The notes below the pieces were generated by a model. The model was given only the letters and a program-made list of their open reading frames with translations, was not told the DNA's origin and did no database searches. Position numbers and translations under genes: made by a program. From positions 1-64,000 of the forward strand of contig JAPLHB010000188.1 of NCBI GenBank assembly GCA_026389845.1: DNA of 64,000 nucleotides, read 5' to 3'. Shown one piece after another: positions 55,736 to 63,880 of this stretch (its first letter is position 1; every line of letters begins with the position of its first letter). The stretch comes from Chloroflexota bacterium (GTDB lineage Bacteria; Chloroflexota; Anaerolineae; CG2-30-64-16).

Positions 55736-56500
55736 ATGAATCAACTCTATCCCATCCTCGAGTTCGATCCCACCCCCGAAGCGGTCATCGAGCCGTCGCG
55801 TATCATCAAGCCGATTGATGCGCCGGAACATTGTGTCGTCTGCTTCTTCCAGGAAGTCATCAACAAACTGGTTGCCGACGGCCGGGCGCGGCAGATCGCG
55901 GTCGAACGAAGCGAGATGGGCGAGCACCCGCTCTACGAGCTGGACGTGGACGGCCGGCGGCTGGCGCTCTTCCATCCGGGCGTCGGCGCGCCGCTGGCCG
56001 CGGGCTTGCTGGAAGAGGTGATCGCGCGGGGTTGCCGCAAGTTCGTCGCCTGCGGCGGCGCCGGCGTGCTGAATCGCGAGATCGCGGTCGGGCACGTCGT
56101 CGTCCCATCGAGCGCGGTGCGCGACGAGGGCGCCTCCTACCACTACCTGCCGCCGAGCCGCGAGGTGTCGCCCAGCCCCGAAGCGATGACCGCCATCGAG
56201 CAGGTTCTCAAGGCGCACGACGTCCCCTACGTGGTCGGCAAGACCTGGACGACCGACGCCTTTTTCCGTGAGACGTCGGCCAAGGTGCAGATGCGCCGCG
56301 AGGAAGGCTGCCTGACTGTCGAAATGGAGGCCGCGGCCTTCTTCGCGGTGGCGCAGTTCCGCGGCGTCCCCTTCGGGCAGATCCTTTACGGCGGCGACGA
56401 CGTGAGCGGCGATGATTGGGATCACCGCGGTTGGACCAGCCGCATGACCGTGCGCGAGCGGCTCTTCTGGCTGGCCGCCGAGGCGTGTTTGACCTTGTAG
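55736..56500 (+). CDS. Nucleoside phosphorylase (uridine phosphorylase-like)
   Basis: 254 residues. PNP/UDP family features: HPGVGAPLAAGLLEEVIARG (phosphate-side glycine segment), VACGGAGVLNREIAVGHVVVPSSA, and the nucleoside-binding TVEMEAAAFFAVAQFRG with the ribose-binding Met-Glu. Splits a nucleoside with phosphate into base and ribose-1-phosphate. The ATG at 55736 is chosen; the longer ORF overlaps prmA. It sits between prmA and Rpn genes, so it may be part of the accessory block. Confidence 0.87.
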   Translation: MNQLYPILEFDPTPEAVIEPSRIIKPIDAPEHCVVCFFQEVINKLVADGRARQIAVERSEMGEHPLYELDVDGRRLALFHPGVGAPLAAGLLEEVIARGCRKFVACGGAGVLNREIAVGHVVVPSSAVRDEGASYHYLPPSREVSPSPEAMTAIEQVLKAHDVPYVVGKTWTTDAFFRETSAKVQMRREEGCLTVEMEAAAFFAVAQFRGVPFGQILYGGDDVSGDDWDHRGWTSRMTVRERLFWLAAEACLTL

Positions 56501-56559
56501 AGCGCGCGAAGGCAGGCCGGTTCGAACGACTGGCTACGTACTTTGACCTAAACTACCTC

Positions 56560-56588
56560 TTGACCTCCGCGTCTGTCTCTGGTATAGT
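56560..56588 (+). promoter_or_regulatory. Promoter of the split Rpn gene
   Basis: TTGACC, 17-base spacer, TATAGT; ~22-base leader with ggaaggagc before the ATG at 56617. Confidence 0.65.
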
Positions 56589-56616
56589 AAGAGCGGGAAA
56601 TGGAAGGAGCGACTCG

Positions 56617-57219
56617 ATGCCCGAAACCGATTCCCCCTTGAAAGACTTGGTGCGCGATTTCGCGCCGGACTTCGCGGCCTGGTTGCTCGACGTGGATCCC
56701 GCGGACATTGTCGCGGTTCACGTCGAGAACATCGAGTTGCCGGCGGGCAAGGTGCAATCGGACACAGTGCTCCACGTGACCTTAACCAGCGGTCTGACGC
56801 CAGTGCTGCACATCGAGTTTCAGGGCATCCGCACCGAACGACCGATGCCCTGGCGGATGCTGGATTACATGAGCCGGCTCGTCCAGCAAGGTTGGAGTTC
56901 GCTGTGCAGCGCGGTGATCTACGTGGGCGACGGCGCGGGGGTTCGTGATACCGGTCAGCACCGGATTGGCTGTCCCGACGGCGGGGTGGCGTTGGCGTGG
57001 AATTACCGCGTCATCCGCCTGTGGCAGATGCGTGCCGAGGAGTTGCTGGCATTGAAGCGCCCGGCGTTGCTGGCGCTGATCGGGCAGACGCGGATTGAGA
57101 GGCCGGAACAGGTGGTGCCGGAGGCGGTGGCGACCATCGGACGAGTGGCGGATTACGGTCAGCGGGTGCGGCTGTTCGATGCGTTTGCCAGCTTGATGCG
57201 CGATGAGAGCCTGTCCTGA
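56617..57219 (+). pseudogene. Rpn-family nuclease/transposase, N-terminal part (split by a repeat)
   Basis: 200 residues. PLKDLVRDFAPDFAAWLLD, then the PD-(D/E)XK-like core LHVTLTSGLTPVLHIEFQG (E-x-Q) and WRMLDYMSRL. The frame ends SLMRDESLS at a TGA that lies inside a 26-base interspersed repeat. The remainder of the protein (MAERLIEAMDEG...) resumes 25 bases later. Its own promoter and rbs look intact, so a truncated protein may be made. Confidence 0.7.
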
Positions 57220-57233
57220 GCGCAGCCGAAGGA
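57208..57233. repeat. 26-base repeat that interrupts the Rpn gene
   Basis: agcctgtcctgagcgcagcc...gaagga is the same unit found in R1 copies (e.g. gcctgccctgagcgcagtcg at ~61830). It supplies the TGA that splits the gene. Confidence 0.75.
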
Positions 57234-57244
57234 AGGTATTGATT

Positions 57245-57580
57245 ATGGCTGAACGACTGATCGAAGCAATGGACGAAGGTTTGCTGATGGACACGCCCTT
57301 CTTGCGCCATGCCCGCGAGAAGGGTCGCGCCGAAGGTCGCACCGAGGGTCGCGCTGAAGGCCGCACCGAAGGTCGCACCGAGGGTCGCACCGAGGAGCTC
57401 CAGAAGATCATCCTGGACGTGCTATCCACGCGCCTGAAGCTGACGGTCCCGCAATATCGCCGCATCGAGGGCCGCGTCGAGGCTCTGGGCGATGAAACTC
57501 GCCTGCGGGATCTGCTGCGCACCGTCATCCTGGCCGGCGATGTGGCCGAGTTCGAGGCCAGCCTGGCCGCAGGCGGTTGA
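57245..57580 (+). pseudogene. Rpn-family C-terminal part
   Basis: 111 residues. AERLIEAMDEGLLMDTPFLRHAREKGRAEG followed by six (EGRT)/(EGRA) repeats and a helical tail (LSTRLKLTVPQYRRIEGRVEAL). This is the family's usual C-terminus after the catalytic domain. It could still be translated from ATG 57245 as a short regulatory form; full-length product needs the insertion removed. Confidence 0.7.
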
Positions 57581-57603
57581 CGCACCTGGTAACATGCGGC
57601 ATG

Positions 57604-57636
57604 ACGTGCCAGGCACTTGCGAAGTGCCTGGCACGT
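57604..57636. repeat. Palindrome GTGCCAGGCACTT-GCG-AAGTGCCTGGCAC (copy 1)
   Basis: Near-perfect 33-base inverted repeat directly upstream of the TIR-NACHT gene. Second copy inside that gene (59950), a variant triple copy at 63820. Confidence 0.9.
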
Positions 57637-57656
57637 GGCAAACACCGAGGTTCCCC

Positions 57657-60600
57657 ATGGCGCAACCCCAACCGGAGCCTACCCCCACCTACGACGTTTT
57701 CATCTCCTACAGCCACGCCGACCAGGTTTGGGTTGGGGAGTGGCTGGTTCCCCGCCTGAAGGCCGCCGGCCTGGCGGTCTGCACCGACCAGGAATCGTTC
57801 GACATCGGCGTGCCCAGCCTCGTCAACATGGAAAATGCCGTGGCCGCCAGCCGTCACACGCTGCTGGTGCTGACCGAGGCGTGGGTGCGGAGCCAGTGGA
57901 CGCAGTACGAGGCGCTGCTGGTGCAAACCGACGATCCGAGCGGCCTGTTCCAACGCACCCTGCCTGTGCTGCGCCGGCCCTGCGCGCCGCCGCGGCGCAT
58001 CGGCATGTTGACCTACGCCGACCTCACCGGCCAGGGGGACACGGAAGCCGAGTTTGCAAAGCTGCTGGACGCCATCCGCGGGGTGCGCCGGCTGCCGGAC
58101 GCCGGCGCGACCGCGACCACCCTGGGGCTGAGCTACGACCTGCGCGGGGCAGCGCAGGCTGCGGAAGCCGCCGAGGTCGAGCGGGACTATCGCGATCAAC
58201 TCGTCAGCGACCTGACGTGGCACGATTTCCGCGGCATGTACCAGTTCGAGCAGCACATCCGCCTGCCGCTGGCCGAAATCTACCAGGAGTTGGGACTCCT
58301 GAAGATCGGCGGCGCGGAGGAGCACCGGAAGACGCGCGAGCGGATGCTGGTGCTGGACGAAGCCGAGCGCATGGCCGAGGTCGAGCGCCGCGTGCAGGAG
58401 CGCGTGTCGGGCGCGCTGGCGCGCTCGCAACGCCTGGTGATCCTGGGCGATCCGGGCGCGGGCAAGACGATCTCGCTCAAGTTCATCGCCCTGATGCTGG
58501 CGAGTCGCCGCGGCGCGGAGCGTCTGGCGCTGGCTGCGCCCTACCTGCCGGTGATGGTACGGCTGGCGCACTTCGCCCAGGCGTTGGCGCAGGAACCCGC
58601 GCTGTCGCTGGATAACTACCTGCTCCAGGTGATCCCGAAGAGTTACACCACGGGGCTGGCCGACTTCGTGCGGCTGGCGCTGGGCCGCGGGGCCTGCATT
58701 CTGCTGTTGGACGGCCTTGACGAGGTGGGCGACAACCGGACGACCGGCCAGTCGTTGCGCAAGGCGGTCGTCAAGCGGGTGCAGCAGTTCGCCGATCGCT
58801 GGTGTACGGACGACCGCCCTAATCGCCTGGTCGTCACCAGCCGCATAGAGGGCTATTGGAGCGACGCGCTGGCGAACTGCGACCACGTCGAGATCAGCCC
58901 GCTCAGCCCGCCGGACGAGGTGGAACAGTTCTTGCTGCGCTGGTACGACGCGCACGAGCGCCATCGCGTGCCCGCGCCGCTGCCCGAGGTCGCCCGGGCG
59001 CGAGCCGCGGCCCGCGTCGCCAACCTGCTGCCGCAACTGATGGACACGCCGAGCGTCAAACGGCTGGCGACCAACCCGCTGCTGCTGACCATCCTGGTCC
59101 TCATCTCCGACAAAGTGCCCAAGCTGCCCCAGAAACGGGCCAAGCTCTACGCGATTTGCACCAAGACCCTGATCGAGTCGTGGCGGCAGGAGCAGACCGA
59201 GCAGCAGAGCAAGCTGTTGAGCGATCTGGGCGAAGGGGGCGAGGAGATCGTCACGCGCGTGATCGCGGATCTGGCCTTTTGGCTGCACGAGCATTACCCC
59301 GGCGGCGCGGCGTCGCTGGGGGAGTGCCGCGACCGGCTGTTGGCCTATCTGACCGACGATGAGGGCTATGAACGCCCGCGGGCGCAGGTCATCGCCGATG
59401 GGTTGCTCTCCTTTGCGAGCTGCGAGGCGGGGCTGCTGTGCGAGCGCGGGTTGGGGCAATACGGCTTTTTCCATCTGACCTTCGAGGAGTACCTGGCCGG
59501 TTATCACCTGACGCGCACCGAACCCGCGCAGCGCCACGACATCCTGACCGCACACTGGCGGGACGGTCGCTGGCGGGAGGTGATCCTGCTGGCGGCCGGG
59601 CAGTTGGGCGTGGTGGACAACCGGCAGTATGACGCCGGGGGCTTCCTGAACGACCTGCGCAGCATGGAGCCAACCGGCCCGGACGACGCGGGCCGGCCCG
59701 CGGTGCTGGCGGGTCGCGCCCTGGCCGACATTGGCGCCAGCGGCGTGAACCCCACCACTCGCCGCGACGTGCTGCGCGAACTGCGCCAGACGATGCAAGA
59801 CCGCGATCTGGAGACCGACCGTCTGAACGAGCCGCCGCGCATCCCTGTGCTCACGCGCTACGCCGCCGGCGAAGCCTGGGACGAACTGGGCGGTCTGCCC
59901 GAAGATCTTGATGCCTGGGTTTATTGCGCGGCGGGTGGCGTGCGGGGTAACGTGCCAGGCACTTGCGAAGTGCCTGGCACGTGGCAAGCGCTTCTCGCCG
60001 CCAAATATCCAATCACCAACGCCCAGTTCGAGCGGTTCATCCAGGCCGATGGCTACGACAAACCGGGCTATTGGGGCGGCAAGGACAGCCCGGGCTGGCG
60101 TTGGCGGATGAAACCGCCCGATTATCGCGGCGCAGGCCCGGTGACGCAGCCGGAATATTGGCAGCGTCCCCGTTTCGGCAAGGACCGCCGCGGCTACCCG
60201 GTCGTCGGCATCTCCTGGCACGAGGCCGCCGCGTATGCCGCATGGCTGACGGAGCGATTGCGGATTGGCGATTTCGGATTGCGGATTGTCTCTCCCAATG
60301 GCGTCAATCCGCAATCCGTAATCCGAAATCCGAAATGCGTCGTCCGTCTGCCCACCGATGCCGAATGGCTGTGGCTGGCCGGCGGCGAGAAGGAGGGCGA
60401 GCGAGAACGCTATCCCTGGGACGTGCCGGGCAGCGGCCGCGTTACCGATTTCGAGAGCGAGGAGGGCAAGAAAACGATCCTGGCGCGGGCTAACACGGCC
60501 GAATCCGGTATCGGCGGTACGTCGCCGGTGGCGATGTATCCCTTGGGGGAGAGCAAACCGTTCGGTCTGTGGGACGTGGCCGGCAATGTGTGGGAATGGA

Positions 60601-60767
60601 ACGATTTATGGCATAATCAAGAGCAAAGTGACCGTGTGGTGCGGGGCGGGTCGTGGTACCACAGTCAGTGGCTCGCCCGCCCGTCTGTGCGCCTCTGGGA
60701 CTCTCCCGACTATTCGCTCGGTTATATCGGGTTCCGCCTGGTCTCCCCCATTAGTTCTGGTTTCTGA
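57657..60767 (+). CDS. TIR-NACHT-FGE (formylglycine-generating-enzyme-like) protein
   Basis: 1036 residues. TIR domain (~12-145, YDVFISYSHADQVWVGEWL; SRHTLLVLTEAWVRSQW). STAND/NACHT NTPase with Walker A LGDPGAGKTIS (~262), Walker B CILLLDGLDEVGD (~348), VVTSRIEGYW, TNPLLLTILVLI and FFHLTFEEYLAGYHL (~607). C-terminal SUMF1/FGE domain from ~780 (PITNAQFERFI, VGISWHEAAAYAAWL, LPTDAEWLWLAGG, GNVWEWNDLW, VRGGSWYHS, GFRLV). TIR-NACHT resembles bacterial NLR-like defence proteins; the FGE fold often serves as a binding or diversifying module. ATG 57657 is preferred over 57492. Two repeat insertions are in frame. Confidence 0.88.
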   Translation: MAQPQPEPTPTYDVFISYSHADQVWVGEWLVPRLKAAGLAVCTDQESFDIGVPSLVNMENAVAASRHTLLVLTEAWVRSQWTQYEALLVQTDDPSGLFQRTLPVLRRPCAPPRRIGMLTYADLTGQGDTEAEFAKLLDAIRGVRRLPDAGATATTLGLSYDLRGAAQAAEAAEVERDYRDQLVSDLTWHDFRGMYQFEQHIRLPLAEIYQELGLLKIGGAEEHRKTRERMLVLDEAERMAEVERRVQERVSGALARSQRLVILGDPGAGKTISLKFIALMLASRRGAERLALAAPYLPVMVRLAHFAQALAQEPALSLDNYLLQVIPKSYTTGLADFVRLALGRGACILLLDGLDEVGDNRTTGQSLRKAVVKRVQQFADRWCTDDRPNRLVVTSRIEGYWSDALANCDHVEISPLSPPDEVEQFLLRWYDAHERHRVPAPLPEVARARAAARVANLLPQLMDTPSVKRLATNPLLLTILVLISDKVPKLPQKRAKLYAICTKTLIESWRQEQTEQQSKLLSDLGEGGEEIVTRVIADLAFWLHEHYPGGAASLGECRDRLLAYLTDDEGYERPRAQVIADGLLSFASCEAGLLCERGLGQYGFFHLTFEEYLAGYHLTRTEPAQRHDILTAHWRDGRWREVILLAAGQLGVVDNRQYDAGGFLNDLRSMEPTGPDDAGRPAVLAGRALADIGASGVNPTTRRDVLRELRQTMQDRDLETDRLNEPPRIPVLTRYAAGEAWDELGGLPEDLDAWVYCAAGGVRGNVPGTCEVPGTWQALLAAKYPITNAQFERFIQADGYDKPGYWGGKDSPGWRWRMKPPDYRGAGPVTQPEYWQRPRFGKDRRGYPVVGISWHEAAAYAAWLTERLRIGDFGLRIVSPNGVNPQSVIRNPKCVVRLPTDAEWLWLAGGEKEGERERYPWDVPGSGRVTDFESEEGKKTILARANTAESGIGGTSPVAMYPLGESKPFGLWDVAGNVWEWNDLWHNQEQSDRVVRGGSWYHSQWLARPSVRLWDSPDYSLGYIGFRLVSPISSGF
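59950..59982. repeat. Palindrome GTGCCAGGCAC copy 2, in frame in the TIR-NACHT gene
   Basis: Same 33-base palindrome as at 57604; encodes NVPGTCEVPGTW between the NTPase region and the FGE domain. Confidence 0.9.
60257..60340. repeat. caatccg/cggattg inverted repeat in frame in the FGE domain
   Basis: gcggattggcgatttcggat pairs with atccgtaatccgaaatccg; encodes RIGDFGLRIVSPNGVNPQSV inside the FGE domain, between AAAYAAWLTER and CVVRLPTDAEW, which are closer together in relatives. Confidence 0.75.
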
Positions 60768-60808
60768 TTTCTGAATTGCTGGATTCTGTCGCTCAGATAT
60801 GAGGCGCG

Positions 60809-61747
60809 ATGCATCGCTTTTTCGTTTCCCCCCCATCCCTCGACCACCAGCCTGTCACCCTCACCGGCGACCAGGCACACCAGGTGCGTCGCGTGCTCCG
60901 CATGCGGCTGGGCGACCGCGCGACCCTGCTCGACGGCCGTGGCGGGGCCTACGAGGGCATCTTGATCGCGGTGGGCGACGCGGACGTCAAGTTCCAGGTC
61001 GTGCGCCGGTGGGAGGCCGAGCGCGAGCCGCGGACGCACGTCACCCTCTACCAGGCCGTGCTCAAGGGCGAGCGGTTCGGCTGGGCGCTGCAAAAGGGCA
61101 CCGAGGTCGGCGTCAGCGCGTTCGTGCCGATGATCTGCGAGCGCAACGTGGTGGATGACCTGGACGCAGTCGAGAGCAAGCGCGAGTGGTGGGAGCGTAT
61201 CATCCAGGAAGCGGCCGAGCAGTGCGGACGCGGCCGGCTGCCGGAGCTGGGGGCTGCGCAGTTGTTTGGGCAGGCGGTGGCAAGCGCCCCCCCGGCCCCC
61301 CGAAATCGGGGGGAGACGGGTACCACCCCAGATTGGGGGGCTGGGGGGGAGACGGGTACCCCCCCAGATTGGGGGGCTGGGGGGGAGTCGGATTCCCCCC
61401 CAGATTGGGGGGCTGGGGGGGAGACGGGTACCCCCCCAGATTGGGGGGCTGGGGGGAAGTCGGATTCCCCCCAGGATTGGGGGGGCAGGGGGGCCGTTCG
61501 TCTCATCCCCTGGGAAGGTGAGCACGTGACCACCCTGCGCGACGCGCTGGTGGGGTGTAACTTCGCCGCGGGCGCGCGCATCCAAGTGTATGTCGGGCCG
61601 GAGGGGGGCTTCACCGAGGCCGAGATAGCCCAGGCCCGGCGCTACGGCGTGCAATCCGTCACCCTCGGCCCGCGCATCCTGCGGGCGGAGACCGCGGGGG
61701 TCATCGCTGCGGCGCTGATCTTGTACGAAGCGGGGGAGATGAACTAG
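60809..61747 (+). CDS. rsmE: 16S rRNA (uracil-1498-N3)-methyltransferase with a repeat-encoded insert
   Basis: 312 residues versus ~240-250 usual. N-terminal PUA-like part (MHRFFVSPPSLDHQPVTLTGDQAHQVRRVLRM), SPOUT core LYQAVLKGERFGWALQKGTEVGV and ERWERII-like REWWERIIQEAAEQCGRGRLPEL, and SAM-knot YVGPEGGFTEAEI ... VTLGPRILRAETAGVIAA. Between them, residues ~160-228 are five 12-residue repeats (TPPDWGAGGE). The insert lies in the loop before the strand LIPWEGE, so activity may survive. Confidence 0.92.
   Translation: MHRFFVSPPSLDHQPVTLTGDQAHQVRRVLRMRLGDRATLLDGRGGAYEGILIAVGDADVKFQVVRRWEAEREPRTHVTLYQAVLKGERFGWALQKGTEVGVSAFVPMICERNVVDDLDAVESKREWWERIIQEAAEQCGRGRLPELGAAQLFGQAVASAPPAPRNRGETGTTPDWGAGGETGTPPDWGAGGESDSPPDWGAGGETGTPPDWGAGGKSDSPQDWGGRGAVRLIPWEGEHVTTLRDALVGCNFAAGARIQVYVGPEGGFTEAEIAQARRYGVQSVTLGPRILRAETAGVIAAALILYEAGEMN
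61290..61497. repeat. 36-base tandem repeat (about 5 units) inside rsmE
   Basis: Unit cccccagattggggggctgg... alternates gagacgggtac and gagtcggattc versions. Each unit contains a cccccc...gggggg palindrome. 36 bases keeps the frame. Confidence 0.93.
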
Positions 61748-61771
61748 CGCAATACCGCGAAACTCACTTTG

Positions 61772-61935
61772 TCACCCTGAGCGGCGCGCAAGCGGTTCCG
61801 TGAAGTGCGTTGCGGCGAGAATCCAGTGAAGAGCCTGCCCTGAGCGCAGTCGAAGGAGTCTCGTTGCGACACCGGATTCTTCGCTGGGTTCTCGCCGTCG
61901 CGAGAGGTCAGGGGCAAACCCGCTCAGAATGACAG
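61772..61935. repeat. Long palindromic repeat family R1
   Basis: Starts gtcaccctgagcggcgcgca, ends caaacccgctcagaatgaca, core gagaatccagtgaagagcct / ggattcttcgctgggttctc, with a nested cctgccctgagcgcagtcga unit. Flanks gcgcaataccgcgaaactca and aattttgccccattgcgaat pair too. Confidence 0.8.
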
Positions 61936-61987
61936 ATGCTCTAAAGCAAATTTTGCCCCATTGCGAATTAGCACAGGAGTGATTGGA

Positions 61988-62992
61988 ATGTTGGACAGCC
62001 TTAACCTCAACCTTAGCCTTGGCGGCGGAGCAGAACCGGCACTGGAGCAGGCTGCGGCGGAACCCCGACCGGCGATCGAGAACGTTATCATCATCGGCAG
62101 CGGCCCGGCGGGGTGGTCGGCGGCGCTCTACACCGGCCGCGCCAACCTGCGACCGCTGCTCATCACCGGCAACGAGCTGGGCGGCCAGATCGCACTGACC
62201 ACCGAGGTCGAGAACTTCCCCGGCATCGGGACGATTCAAGGCCCGGAGCTGGTGGAGAACATGCAGAAGCAGGCCGAGCGGTTCGGCGCCGAGGTGTTGA
62301 TTGACTACGTGACCGAGCTGGACGTGAACGGGCCGCCCTTCACGGTGACGACGGCCGGCGGGCATCTCTTCCGCACGAACTCGGTGATCGTCGCTACCGG
62401 CGCATCGCCGCGGCGGCTGGCCGTGCCGGACGAGGAGCGGCTGACCGGGCGCGGGGTCAGCTATTGCGCCACCTGTGACGGCTTTTTCTTCCGCGGCAAG
62501 GAAGTCGTGGTGATCGGCGGCGGCGACAGCGCGCTGCAAGAAGCGCTCTTCCTGACTAAGTTCGCCAGCCGGGTGCGGATCATCCATCGCCGCGACTCGC
62601 TGCGGGCCGGCGCCACCCTGGCGCGTCGCGCCAAAGAGAACCCGAAGATCGAGTTCATCTGGAACAGCGTGGTGACGGCGATCAGCGGTGAGAACAAGGT
62701 CGAGAAGCTCGCGGTCAAAAACGTCGTCACCGGCGAGGAAACGACCCTGCCCGTGGATGGCGTTTTCGTCTACGTCGGCCACCTGCCCAACAACCAGCTC
62801 TTCATGGATAAACTGGCGATGGACGACCAGGGCTATCTGATCACCGACCGGCTGATGCGTACCAGTGTGCCGGGCATCTTTGCCGCGGGCGAGATCCAGG
62901 ATCATCGCTTCAAGCAGGCCGCCACCTCCGCAGGCCAGGGCGTGGCCGCGGCCATGGAGTGCGAGAAGTATCTGGCGGAAACCGAGGCATGA
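61988..62992 (+). CDS. trxB: Thioredoxin reductase
   Basis: 334 residues. FAD motif [21 protein letters not shown], redox-active CATC in [18 protein letters not shown] motif [17 protein letters not shown], and the C-terminal FAD part [22 protein letters not shown] ~35-residue N-terminal extension ([21 protein letters not shown]) is unusual but cytosolic. aggagtg precedes the ATG. It could reduce thioredoxins that in turn serve the thiol/selenol lipoproteins, though no link is shown. Confidence 0.94.
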   Translation: MLDSLNLNLSLGGGAEPALEQAAAEPRPAIENVIIIGSGPAGWSAALYTGRANLRPLLITGNELGGQIALTTEVENFPGIGTIQGPELVENMQKQAERFGAEVLIDYVTELDVNGPPFTVTTAGGHLFRTNSVIVATGASPRRLAVPDEERLTGRGVSYCATCDGFFFRGKEVVVIGGGDSALQEALFLTKFASRVRIIHRRDSLRAGATLARRAKENPKIEFIWNSVVTAISGENKVEKLAVKNVVTGEETTLPVDGVFVYVGHLPNNQLFMDKLAMDDQGYLITDRLMRTSVPGIFAAGEIQDHRFKQAATSAGQGVAAAMECEKYLAETEA

Positions 62993-63009
62993 AGGACGAA
63001 GGCGGAAGG

Positions 63010-63807
63010 ATGAATCTATCGGTTGCCGATCTGGAAGCCTACATGCGTAAGGCGGCGGCTTTGACCCACGACGTGGTCGAGCGGCCGCCTTTTGTGCTTT
63101 TCTTCAACCCGCACGATGCGCTGCGCTTTTACAATTACGCAAAGCTCCTCGAACCGGTCGGCGACGCCCCTTCGACACACTCAGGGGAAGTTCTGTCGGA
63201 CGCGTTGGCAGAGGTGCGCGCCGCGTTCGTGGCGCGTGATCGGCTGCCCCGCTTCGAGTTCATCGCCGAGTTTGCGCCCGACTTTGGCGCAGCGTTGGCC
63301 GCGGCCGGTTTTACGCTCGAAGACCGCACCGTGCTGCTGACCTGCACCCGCGAGACCTTCCGCCCGGCGCCCCTCATCCCCGGCCTGGAGATCATCACCC
63401 TGACCCCCGATTCGCCGGCCGAAGACCTGCTGGCGCATACGGAGGTACAGCAGCGGGGGTTTGGCGACACGAGCGGCGAGCAGCCCACGCTGGCCGACGC
63501 GGAGCATTTCCGCCCCAAGCTCGAACGGTACGCGGCGTTCCTGGCCCGGCTGGACGGCGTGCCGGTCGCTGCGGGGGACTTCACGGCGCCGCTGGATGGC
63601 TTCACGGAACTGGTGGGGATCGCGACGTTGGAGGCGTATCGCCGGCGGGGCATCGCCTCGGCCCTGACCGCCCAGGCCGCACAGACCGCGTTCGAGCGCG
63701 GCGTCGAGGTGGCCTTCTTGACCGCGGCCGACGAGCGCGCGGGCCGGGTCTATGAACGCGTGGGTTTCCGGCCCTATGCAACCGCGCTGGCGTACTGCGC
63801 GGAGTAA
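63010..63807 (+). CDS. GNAT-family N-acetyltransferase
   Basis: 265 residues. The C-terminal half is GNAT: DGFTELVGIATLEAYRRRGIASALTAQAAQTAF (acetyl-CoA loop RRRGIA) and AGRVYERVGFRPY. The N-terminal half is a degenerate GNAT-like lobe, as in tandem-GNAT proteins. The ATG at 62989 overlaps the trxB stop (atga) and is a possible start; its extra codons are ggacgaagg repeat. A repeat scrap (ccttcgacacactcaggggaa) encodes APSTHSGE in frame. Substrate unknown. Confidence 0.82.
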   Translation: MNLSVADLEAYMRKAAALTHDVVERPPFVLFFNPHDALRFYNYAKLLEPVGDAPSTHSGEVLSDALAEVRAAFVARDRLPRFEFIAEFAPDFGAALAAAGFTLEDRTVLLTCTRETFRPAPLIPGLEIITLTPDSPAEDLLAHTEVQQRGFGDTSGEQPTLADAEHFRPKLERYAAFLARLDGVPVAAGDFTAPLDGFTELVGIATLEAYRRRGIASALTAQAAQTAFERGVEVAFLTAADERAGRVYERVGFRPYATALAYCAE

Positions 63808-63819
63808 GCGATGTCGCGT

Positions 63820-63878
63820 ACGTGCCAGGCACGTTTCGGAAGTGCCTGGCACGTTTCGGAAGTGCCTGGCACGTTTCG
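63820..63878. repeat. GTGCCTGGCACGTTTCGGAA tandem, palindromic
   Basis: Three gtgcc(a/t)ggcacgtttcg units. The core is that of the 33-base palindrome at 57604 and 59950, arranged in tandem here. Confidence 0.85.
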
Positions 63879-63880
63879 CG

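Noticed and set aside
56500-56560. tRNA-like ggttcgaacgac stretch
   Set aside because: No cloverleaf arms around it; it is the 3' end region of the phosphorylase gene.
57657-60314. Long minus-strand ORF 57525..60314 (929 aa)
   Set aside because: Arg/Gln/Leu-rich shadow of the TIR-NACHT gene with no recognisable domain; the plus strand has clear motifs.
61290-61497. CRISPR array (36-base repeats)
   Set aside because: Units are directly adjacent with no unique spacers, and the whole stretch is in frame within rsmE.
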